From: JALJPB01 sp963933115
GTDB lineage: Bacteria > Pseudomonadota > Gammaproteobacteria > Enterobacterales > Alteromonadaceae
Direction: 5' to 3'
DNA length: 12,885 nt
Assembly (NCBI GenBank): GCA_963933115.1
Contig: CAWVSL010000059.1
Span: forward strand, 1-12,885
Made by a program: the position numbers and the translations under genes. Below the pieces are notes generated by a model. That model was given only the letters and a program-made list of their open reading frames with translations. It ran no database searches and was not told where the DNA came from. Shown here piece by piece: positions 6,941 through 12,885 of the stretch. How positions within the stretch are numbered: the stretch's first letter is position 1; each line of letters starts with the position of its first letter.

Positions 6941-8856
6941 ATCACATAACAACAACCAATCAAAATTATGATGTTTTAATAATTGGCGCGGGTTGGGCTG
7001 GACTCACTTTAGCAAGGCAGTTAAAACTTAAAAATCCTGATTTAAATATTTTGCAACTTGAAGCAAACACCGAATTTAAAGCTAAAGTAGGTGAAGCAAC
7101 AGTTGAAATAGCGGGTCATTACTTTATGCACCGCTTAGGATTAGTTAATTATCTTTACCGCAACCATTTACCTAAAAATGGATTACGTTTTTTCTTTGAT
7201 TCAGAAAGTCATGATTTAAATTTAGATCAAATGAGTGAACATGGTACCACCAGCATACCACCACATCCTGCCTTTCAATTAGACAGGGCAAGACTTGAAA
7301 AAGATTTAGTTGATATGAATCGAGCGCAAGGTATCAACTTACTATTAGGAGCAAAAGTAAAAACAATTGCAATAAGTGAAAAAGGTGAACATCAAATTAA
7401 TTTTAATTACCAAGAGCAAAAACATGAAGTAAAAGCAACTTGGTTAATTGACGCTAGTGGCAGAGCCAGTTTATTAGCAAAACAACAAAAACTGCATCAT
7501 CGTGATGATGTACCAAAAAATTGTTCGGCTTGGGCACGGTTTAGCAATGTCACCGATATTGATTCTTTAGGTAGTAAGGAATGGCAAAACAAGGTCAATG
7601 GACGTTTTTTATCTACCATACATTTTACTGGGCCTGGCTATTGGATTTGGGTGATACCTTTAAGCGGTGGCTTTACCAGTGTAGGTATAGTTTGCGATAA
7701 AACAGTAATGAAAAATGCGCCGTTAAAACAAGCTCAATTCATTGAGTTTTTACAAAAACATAAAGGCTTGTGGCAATTACTCAGTGATGCAAAGTTAAAA
7801 GATTTTGAAGCATGGGGTCAACTGGCTTATCGAGGCAAAGAATATATCAGCGAACAACGTTGGGCTACAACTGGTTTTGCCGCTATGTTTTTAGATCCCT
7901 TATATAGTAGCGGTGGCGATATGATTGCACTGACCAACGATGCTATAAGTAAAACAATTTGTGACGACTTTGCTTTTGATTCGATTGAACAAGCAAATCA
8001 GTCATTAATAAAAAAAGTCCCTATACTAAATCAACAAGCGCATGAGATTTATCAAACTTCATATGCTGCTATTAATAATAGCTATCCAATTTTAGATTGT
8101 GCTCAATTATGTTCACCTGTGGTTGCTTATACTACGGCGATATATTTTCTTGAAACAACTTGGGATTATATGGCAGGTAACTTTATCGATTTAGATTATT
8201 GGCAAAATAAAGATTATCTTCGTCGTGGTTACTCAGCTCTCGAAAAAGTACTGAATAAACAAATTTTAGCCACCGTGAAAACCCTCGAAGAACAAGGTCG
8301 TTACTTTGACCGTAACCATGAAGGCTTTTTTGAAAGTGGCGCTGAGCTATATAAATACTTTGTCTATGAATTAGGACAATCAGGTAAAGATGGTTGGCGT
8401 ATAGACTTACATATTAAATTGTGGACTGATGTATATCTCAAAGTGACAGAAAGTCGGTTAAATTTACCTGGTTTTTCCAATCGAATGCTCATACAAGCCT
8501 GTTTAAACTTACCAAAAATTTTAGCACTTGATACTTTTTCTCAAACAGATTTACCGGAGCTTATTGTAATGATAAATCAAAAGCTCACCGAAGAATTACA
8601 ACAGCTGACTGAACATACTGTACTGGCTGAGATTGATGAGCAGTCTTTTACAACTGGTATGGTAAGAGTACAAGATATTGAGCGTACGTTGAGTGAAGTC
8701 GATATGAAAAAACTACAACGCCAAGCAAACCATATATTTAACATCGAACAAGATTATATGGCAATGCCATTTATGGTGCCGTATTTTTTACAGTTATGCC
8801 GTAAAACTGATAACTCAATCATGTCTGTTCCAATACTACCCCTTGAGACCTGCTAA
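6937..8856 (+). CDS. FAD-dependent halogenase-like protein with long C-terminal extension
   Basis: The 639-residue protein starts with a Rossmann FAD-binding motif (DVLIIGAGWAGL, GAGWAG at 17-22). It then has GEATVE (52-57), a Lys80 in LPKNGLRFFF where flavin halogenases carry the lysine that handles hypohalous acid, the halogenase signature WIWVIP (WxWxIP, 236-241), and FLDPLYSSGG (318-327), close to the FxxPxxSxG motif of carrier-protein-type halogenases. Such enzymes use FADH2, O2 and halide on aromatic or pyrrolyl groups, often while these are tethered to a carrier protein. About 250 residues follow the core, longer than the usual 400-550-residue enzymes; the extension is mostly helical and rich in aromatics, with no motif I know. 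No flavin reductase is in the window. A halide-independent monooxygenase is the main alternative. Confidence 0.75.
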   Translation: MNHITTTNQNYDVLIIGAGWAGLTLARQLKLKNPDLNILQLEANTEFKAKVGEATVEIAGHYFMHRLGLVNYLYRNHLPKNGLRFFFDSESHDLNLDQMSEHGTTSIPPHPAFQLDRARLEKDLVDMNRAQGINLLLGAKVKTIAISEKGEHQINFNYQEQKHEVKATWLIDASGRASLLAKQQKLHHRDDVPKNCSAWARFSNVTDIDSLGSKEWQNKVNGRFLSTIHFTGPGYWIWVIPLSGGFTSVGIVCDKTVMKNAPLKQAQFIEFLQKHKGLWQLLSDAKLKDFEAWGQLAYRGKEYISEQRWATTGFAAMFLDPLYSSGGDMIALTNDAISKTICDDFAFDSIEQANQSLIKKVPILNQQAHEIYQTSYAAINNSYPILDCAQLCSPVVAYTTAIYFLETTWDYMAGNFIDLDYWQNKDYLRRGYSALEKVLNKQILATVKTLEEQGRYFDRNHEGFFESGAELYKYFVYELGQSGKDGWRIDLHIKLWTDVYLKVTESRLNLPGFSNRMLIQACLNLPKILALDTFSQTDLPELIVMINQKLTEELQQLTEHTVLAEIDEQSFTTGMVRVQDIERTLSEVDMKKLQRQANHIFNIEQDYMAMPFMVPYFLQLCRKTDNSIMSVPILPLETC

Positions 8857-9794
8857 TGGAAAAAATGACCTATGTAGCCCGTGATGGTGCCCTACTCGCC
8901 TATGACAACTTTCACATTTCTGATGCAAAAGCGACTATAGTTTTTTTGCATGGTAGTACTTATAATAGTCGTCGTTATGCCAATATAGCTAAGGTTTTAA
9001 ATAAAGAAGGTTTTTCTGCTTGTCTTACTAATTGGCGTGGCCATGGCGCATCAGAAGGACGTTCAGGTTCCGTTGATTATATCGGTCAGCTAGAAGATGA
9101 TTTAGCCGATTTTATATCGCATTATCAACAAATAAATGATCGACCGTTAGTATTAGCTGGTCACTCTGCAGGAGCTGTCATTTGCTTAAGATATATAGAT
9201 AAATATGGATGCAAAGAAATCAGTGCCGTCAATTTTATTGCTCCAGCAATCAGTGGCCCTATTGAAACCGTTAGATATAATCATGCTGCAGCAAAATGGC
9301 AATATAAGCTCAGTTATTATAGACCCGCTAAACCAGTGTTACCGGCACCTAAACAGGCAATGGCTTATGCACCTCGCTTTAAAGCATTAACTTTTATAGT
9401 TTCTAAATTTGTTCCATTTATGCGTCATAAACCTATTTTAAACTTTCCAGCTAATGAACGTATGGCCAAACTAGAAGGTAGGGTATTAAATTATAGTTAT
9501 AATTTAATGCTCTCGTGCAGTATTAATAACTACCCACGCGCTTTTAATAAAATTTCAGTGCCCGTATTGTTGATTTGTGGGCACAATGACGAATTTGTGC
9601 ACCCTAACCTATTAGAAACCATTTTTCATTGGCACTTGAGTCCAACATTAAATAAAAAAACGATAGAAATTAAAAAAGTTAACCATATTCAAGTAATTAC
9701 CGCCTCTGTAAATATATTACCTGAATGGTTAAATGATGTATTTAATCAAGCAAGTAATTCAGTCACAATTTCTGATGGAGCATTAGCATGTTAG
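8856..9794 (+). CDS. alpha/beta hydrolase (Hydrolase_4/monoacylglycerol-lipase-like)
   Basis: The 312-residue protein has the complete alpha/beta hydrolase pattern. FLHGS forms the oxyanion region, followed by NWRGHGASEG and the nucleophile elbow GHSAGA with Ser104. GHNDEF contributes Asp245 and VNHIQ contributes His277, so the catalytic triad is intact. There is no signal peptide, so it should be cytoplasmic. In this context it could release the product from the ACP, hydrolyse mischarged carrier protein, or trim an ester. Exosortase-A loci carry comparable hydrolases, but substrate cannot be read from sequence. It starts by TAATG overlap with the halogenase-like gene and overlaps the next gene by seven bases. 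Confidence 0.85.
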   Translation: MEKMTYVARDGALLAYDNFHISDAKATIVFLHGSTYNSRRYANIAKVLNKEGFSACLTNWRGHGASEGRSGSVDYIGQLEDDLADFISHYQQINDRPLVLAGHSAGAVICLRYIDKYGCKEISAVNFIAPAISGPIETVRYNHAAAKWQYKLSYYRPAKPVLPAPKQAMAYAPRFKALTFIVSKFVPFMRHKPILNFPANERMAKLEGRVLNYSYNLMLSCSINNYPRAFNKISVPVLLICGHNDEFVHPNLLETIFHWHLSPTLNKKTIEIKKVNHIQVITASVNILPEWLNDVFNQASNSVTISDGALAC

Positions 9795-11020
9795 ATCCGA
9801 AGAAATTTAGCTTTAATGGCCAAATTACAAACCGAAAAAGTGTCATTTCACAGCTAAACCTGCCAGATAACGTATCTAATTTTGAATTAACAAAGGCGGC
9901 TTATCAAAAATGGACTTTATCACTCAATTTACACTTAGCTGGCGACTACGCCATTGTTTTACCCTTAGAGGAAGAACAACATGTATTTTTATGTTTGTCT
10001 CCTTTTTCTAGTCATCAATTATTTTATAAAAATGATACAAAAACAATAAGTATTAACAATACATTAGCCGATTTTAGTCATCAGGCACATGTTGATACTT
10101 TTGCTATTAATCAGTTATTACATTGGCGTTATATTTACTCGCCAAACACATTATTCAAACATGTTTCAGCACTGAGTAATGGTCAAAGTCTCATTTGGCA
10201 GCTTAGCTCAAAGCCAGAACTTATTGTACAAAAGCAATTAAGTTTATATGAAAGGTTAAATGCCGAAGAAAGTGAAAGCCCTAACGATACTGTTGGTAAC
10301 ATCACTAACAATGAATTGGATTTTTTTAATGTTTTTAATCAATTACCACATTTAAGCCAATTGATGAGCCATCCCGTTTCGGCCTTATGGCAAATAGAGT
10401 TTTTGTTATTAATACAAATAAATCACGAGCATAAATTAATTTGTAACCATGAACCTCAGTTGGCATCACTACAAGAAAAGTCAAGAAACACACTCAATAC
10501 TAAAATTTTTAAACGGAGTTTAATCAAACAAAATAGTCCATTATCTACGCTTCAACAACGCTTATTCACACGATATGAGCTTGAGCTATCGTCATGGACT
10601 TTAGCATCAAAACCCAGTTTTGAAGTGTGGTTATATTTATGTTTTGAATTACCGAATATATGGGCACAAAAAAGATTAATCGCTCAAGCTTATAATAAAG
10701 ACATTCAATTTAACTATTGCGACAACACTCAGTTAAAACAGTTATTAGTAAGTCAACATAAGTCGACTCTAACAACACAATCTCATAGCCAGTTTTTTAG
10801 TTTTGATGATGAAAGTATCGTTAATCTTTTTGATGCTATGCAAAGATTAATGAATCACGGTTTTAAGCCTGTTACCAATAAGCTGTTCCATCTAATACCA
10901 CCCATTTCTGCAAAATTACTCAAAAAACATAATACAAACCCAACACAAGTAGAGGAGTTCTGCTACCTATCCTTAACCTTAGATCACTTAGCAAGACATG
11001 CCAATTGGTCTATATATTAA
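9788..11020 (+). CDS. degenerate asparagine-synthetase-like (amidotransferase-fold) protein, probably a pseudoenzyme
   Basis: The first 140 residues match the second half of the AsnB glutaminase domain: FNGQITN (9-15, compare FNGEIYN), AYQKW, LAGDYA (50-55), then SPNTLFKHVSALSNGQSL (118-135). A later segment, ELPNIWAQKRLIAQAYNKDIQF (about 287-308, quoted in part), fits the C-terminal part of the synthetase domain. What is missing is striking. The protein begins where AsnB is already about 75 residues in, so the N-terminal catalytic Cys is absent. The SGGxDS ATP-pyrophosphatase motif is also absent, and the total is 410 residues rather than 550-640. No upstream in-frame extension supplies the missing part, because the preceding gene overlaps. 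It may be a scaffold, a carrier-protein partner, or an enzyme with a new chemistry. GGAG at 9777-9780 supports the start. Confidence 0.55.
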   Translation: MLDPKKFSFNGQITNRKSVISQLNLPDNVSNFELTKAAYQKWTLSLNLHLAGDYAIVLPLEEEQHVFLCLSPFSSHQLFYKNDTKTISINNTLADFSHQAHVDTFAINQLLHWRYIYSPNTLFKHVSALSNGQSLIWQLSSKPELIVQKQLSLYERLNAEESESPNDTVGNITNNELDFFNVFNQLPHLSQLMSHPVSALWQIEFLLLIQINHEHKLICNHEPQLASLQEKSRNTLNTKIFKRSLIKQNSPLSTLQQRLFTRYELELSSWTLASKPSFEVWLYLCFELPNIWAQKRLIAQAYNKDIQFNYCDNTQLKQLLVSQHKSTLTTQSHSQFFSFDDESIVNLFDAMQRLMNHGFKPVTNKLFHLIPPISAKLLKKHNTNPTQVEEFCYLSLTLDHLARHANWSIY

Positions 11021-11046
11021 TTAACACAACCTAACGGAAAATAAAC

Positions 11047-11295
11047 ATGTCCGATAAATCAAAACTTATTACATTACAAACTGAAGTAGCCCAAATGCTA
11101 GATAAAGAACAAATTGATGCTGATACACCGTTAGGTGAATTAGGCATTGATTCCTTAAACGTTGTTGAAGTTATTTTAATCTGTGAGCAGGTATATACCG
11201 ATGTAAGTGATCCAGAAGCACTTATTTTTGATGAATTTACCACATTACGTGATATGGACGCTCAATTGTTAGAAGCATCAGATGACTTTGTTTAA
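11047..11295 (+). CDS. acyl carrier protein
   Basis: This is an 82-residue acidic four-helix carrier protein. LGELGIDSLNVVEVI contains the phosphopantetheine attachment site DSL, with Ser36, and helix III follows (FDEFTTLRDM). It should be converted to the holo form by a phosphopantetheinyl transferase encoded elsewhere, then loaded by the ligase at 851. It is the only carrier protein in the window, so it is the likely tether for substrates of the decarboxylase, the dehydrogenase-like and halogenase-like flavoproteins, and the FabH-like proteins. A 26-base gap with a weak ACGGAAA site precedes it. It is too short for a fused domain. Whether it behaves as an ACP or a peptidyl-type carrier cannot be told by eye. 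Confidence 0.92.
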   Translation: MSDKSKLITLQTEVAQMLDKEQIDADTPLGELGIDSLNVVEVILICEQVYTDVSDPEALIFDEFTTLRDMDAQLLEASDDFV

Positions 11296-11313
11296 CAAGA
11301 ATTGGGGTTTATA

Positions 11314-12048
11314 ATGAAAAAAGTCTTCAGCTTTATTATCACAAGTTTACTCATTGGCAATATTATCTCTTGGTTCATGGGATCATGGCCAATTGACTTT
11401 AAACATCAGGCTTATAGTGAACAACAACTCGAAAATATCAAGTCATTAAAACAAGAGTTAGTTGATAGCGCTGAAGATATTTCGTTACTAGTGGAATTAG
11501 GCTCAACCTATTCAATGCACAATGACATTGATTTAGCAGATGACTATTTAACCCGAGCAAACAAGTTAGCGCCTAATGATGCTTTAGTGATGGCTTGGTA
11601 TAACGCCAATTCAGCAAAAGTATCTGGGGCATCTCTTGATTTCACCATGGGTTTTTACAAACTCTATACACTTAACACCGTATTAGCGAATATCAGTGAC
11701 GCGGTAATGTTAGCGCCAAACGATCTTACCATTAGATTAGTTCGATTGGCTACCTTTGCCAATATAGGCCCATTAAATCCACAGTTTGATTTAGTGTTTA
11801 AGGATGAAACATGGTTTAACGCGTTATTAAAACGCGCAGAAAATGAAATTCCAGCGGAAATAAAAGGCCAAATTTATATCTCTATGGCACAAGCATACTT
11901 ATTTAAAGCAGATAGCTTATCAGCACAAAAAGTACAAAACTACCTGAGTTTGTATCAAACAGTAACCACTAAAACATCATTAGATTTAGCCCAGTATCAA
12001 CACCTTGAAATGCAGTTTTCTGAACAGCAACGAGGTGAATTATGGTAG
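11314..12048 (+). CDS. membrane-anchored TPR protein
   Basis: I choose the ATG at 11314 (MKKVFSF) over a TTG at 11302, because it gives a classic Lys-Lys-hydrophobic N-terminus and has GGGG about nine bases upstream; the product is 244 residues. One membrane segment (about residues 4-22) has no lipobox and no clear cleavage site, so it is probably an inner-membrane anchor with the rest in the periplasm. A TPR-like unit lies at about 57-89 (ending YLTRANKLAPND), with a second TPR-like helix pair near 117-145 (ending AVMLAPND). It overlaps the ABC ATPase gene by seven bases, which suggests translational coupling and a role as an adaptor or assembly factor for the transporter. Specific partners are not evident. 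Confidence 0.7.
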   Translation: MKKVFSFIITSLLIGNIISWFMGSWPIDFKHQAYSEQQLENIKSLKQELVDSAEDISLLVELGSTYSMHNDIDLADDYLTRANKLAPNDALVMAWYNANSAKVSGASLDFTMGFYKLYTLNTVLANISDAVMLAPNDLTIRLVRLATFANIGPLNPQFDLVFKDETWFNALLKRAENEIPAEIKGQIYISMAQAYLFKADSLSAQKVQNYLSLYQTVTTKTSLDLAQYQHLEMQFSEQQRGELW

Positions 12049-12725
12049 TTGTAGCACTCAAAAATATTAGTCGTCATTTTATGCTCGGCAATAACAAAGT
12101 ACATGCCTTAAAAAATATAAATTTAACGATTCATAAAGGTGAGTTTTTAGTATTAAAAGGGTCCAGTGGCAGTGGTAAAAGTACGCTTTTAAACATTATT
12201 GGCGCAATGGATGAAGCCAATAATGGCGATGTAAGCATCGCTAACAAAAGTTTAAATAAATTAACCGATGCTCAAAAATCACAGATCCGTAAGCAACATA
12301 TTGGCTTTATATTTCAATCATTTAATTTATTACCGGTATTAACCGCACTTGAAAATGTGCAGTACCCTTTGTCGTTACAAGGGAGTAAAAAAACAAAAAA
12401 TAAAGCGATTGTCGCGTTAACCCGAGTAGGCTTAGCTGACTTTTTGCACCATAAACCCAATCAGTTATCTGGCGGCCAAATGCAACGGGTTGCTATCGCC
12501 CGCGCTTTAGTGACTGAACCAGATATTATCTTAGCAGATGAACCTACAGCCAATTTAGATTCAAACACAGCCGCTTCAATTATGGATCTAATGAAACAAT
12601 TGAATAAACAAGGCATCACCTTTATATTTGCAACTCACCATGATTTTGTCTTGTCACAAGCCTCACGCATTATCGAATTAAAAGATGGTGCAATTATCAA
12701 CGACAAAAAAAAGGCTGCAGCATGA
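12042..12725 (+). CDS. ABC transporter ATP-binding protein, LolD/MacB type
   Basis: This is a complete 227-residue nucleotide-binding subunit. It has Walker A GSSGSGKST (40-48), a Q-loop with Gln92 in FIFQSFNLLP, the signature LSGGQMQ (142-147), Walker B IILADEP with Glu167, a D-loop, and the H-loop His199. The FIFQSFNLLP and LADEPTANLD wording is typical of the LolD/MacB/FtsE group, which pair with four-helix permeases and work on lipoproteins, macrolides or peptides in the periplasm rather than as classical importers. The permease is not in the window and probably lies downstream, after the lipoprotein. An A8 run (12705-12712) near the 3' end provides the ribosome binding site of the next gene with AAGG, and the two genes overlap by ATGA. 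Export of the cluster's product is inferred. Confidence 0.9.
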   Translation: MVVVALKNISRHFMLGNNKVHALKNINLTIHKGEFLVLKGSSGSGKSTLLNIIGAMDEANNGDVSIANKSLNKLTDAQKSQIRKQHIGFIFQSFNLLPVLTALENVQYPLSLQGSKKTKNKAIVALTRVGLADFLHHKPNQLSGGQMQRVAIARALVTEPDIILADEPTANLDSNTAASIMDLMKQLNKQGITFIFATHHDFVLSQASRIIELKDGAIINDKKKAAA

Positions 12726-12885
12726 AATTAACCCAACATGCTTTACTGTTGAGCCTATTATTAGTCGGTTGTTCTGATCCCAGCTCTATCAATGCAGTAA
12801 TTGAACAGCCTATTAATACTCAATCAAAAACGAGTGCTCTGTCGCAAACTAATACTTTGTCACAAATTAATACGCTGTCACAAAT
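12722..12885 (+). CDS. N-terminus of a lipoprotein (partial), possible periplasmic adaptor of the ABC system
   Basis: Fifty-four codons are visible before the window ends. The start MKLTQHALLLSLLLVGC is a signal peptide with a lipobox (LVGC, Cys17). Ser at +2 does not carry the inner-membrane retention signal (Asp +2), so outer-membrane sorting is possible. After the lipobox the mature part is low in complexity and turns into tandem hexapeptides of the form LSQxNT. It overlaps the ATPase gene by four bases (ATGA), with AAGG at 12711-12714. Next to a MacB/LolD-type ATPase, a membrane-fusion (MacA-like) protein is a reasonable guess, but only the signal and linker are visible. Confidence 0.7.
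   Translation, partial: MKLTQHALLLSLLLVGCSDPSSINAVIEQPINTQSKTSALSQTNTLSQINTLSQ
12839..12885 (+). repeat. 18-bp in-frame tandem repeat encoding LSQ(T/I)NT
   Basis: Units start at 12839, 12857 and 12875, with the third cut by the window edge. The codons read CTG-TCG-CAA-ACT-AAT-ACT, then TTG-TCA-CAA-ATT-AAT-ACG, then CTG-TCA-CAA. The unit length is a multiple of three, so copy-number changes would lengthen or shorten the linker after the lipid anchor without a frameshift. Confidence 0.75.

Noticed and set aside
9205..9390. 61-codon plus-strand frame inside the hydrolase gene
   Set aside because: It lies out of frame within a gene whose catalytic triad spans the region.
11031..11243. 70-codon minus-strand open frame over the ACP gene
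   Set aside because: The plus strand encodes an unmistakable carrier protein with the DSL motif; the antisense frame is rich in Ser and Thr by complementarity only.
851..11295. A plain halogenated-pyrrole (Plt/Bmp) cassette
   Set aside because: Ligase, dehydrogenase-like, ACP and halogenase-like genes are all present, but the decarboxylase, the two altered FabH-like proteins, the AsnB-like protein and the unusual halogenase length do not belong to that pathway.

Overview
The window looks like a low-GC (roughly one third GC by eye) marine-type gammaproteobacterial chromosome, of the Colwellia/Thalassotalea/Pseudoalteromonas kind. That placement rests on base composition, protein style and the LolD/MacB-like exporter; no rRNA or housekeeping gene in the window confirms it.

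Layout. Positions 1-65 hold the first codons of a divergent minus-strand gene. Positions 66-850 are a long AT-rich non-coding stretch with several inverted and direct repeats and candidate promoters. From 851 to the right edge everything is on the plus strand in one tightly packed operon. Gaps are at most 29 nt, and many junctions are ATGA or TAATG overlaps. In order the genes encode: an AMP-forming acyl/aminoacyl ligase; a fold-III PLP decarboxylase; a short acyl-CoA-dehydrogenase-like flavoprotein; a FabH-like thiolase-fold protein; an unrecognised 170-residue protein; a second FabH-like protein; an FAD-dependent halogenase-like protein with a long C-terminal extension; an alpha/beta hydrolase; a degenerate asparagine-synthetase-like protein; an acyl carrier protein; a membrane-anchored TPR protein; a LolD/MacB-type ABC ATPase; and the start of a lipoprotein that runs off the edge.

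Working model (inference). This is an orphan carrier-protein biosynthetic cluster with its own export module. The ligase would load a carboxylic acid, probably an amino acid, onto the phosphopantetheinylated ACP. The decarboxylase could then act on the tethered aminoacyl group, as BtrK (butirosin) and VinO (vicenistatin) do. The dehydrogenase-like and halogenase-like flavoproteins would oxidise or halogenate the tethered intermediate. The two FabH-like proteins would condense or transfer it, the hydrolase would release or trim it, and the TPR/ABC/lipoprotein set would move the product or modify the envelope.

The ligase, decarboxylase, hydrolase, amidotransferase-like and ACP set recalls the small-molecule genes of exosortase-A (XrtA) loci. 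The ligase, dehydrogenase, ACP and halogenase set recalls halogenated-pyrrole cassettes (PltF/PltE/PltL/PltA, Bmp). The mixture matches no cluster I can name. Two further oddities are that both FabH-like proteins appear to lack the canonical catalytic His, and that the asparagine-synthetase-like protein lacks both its catalytic Cys and the ATP-pyrophosphatase motif.
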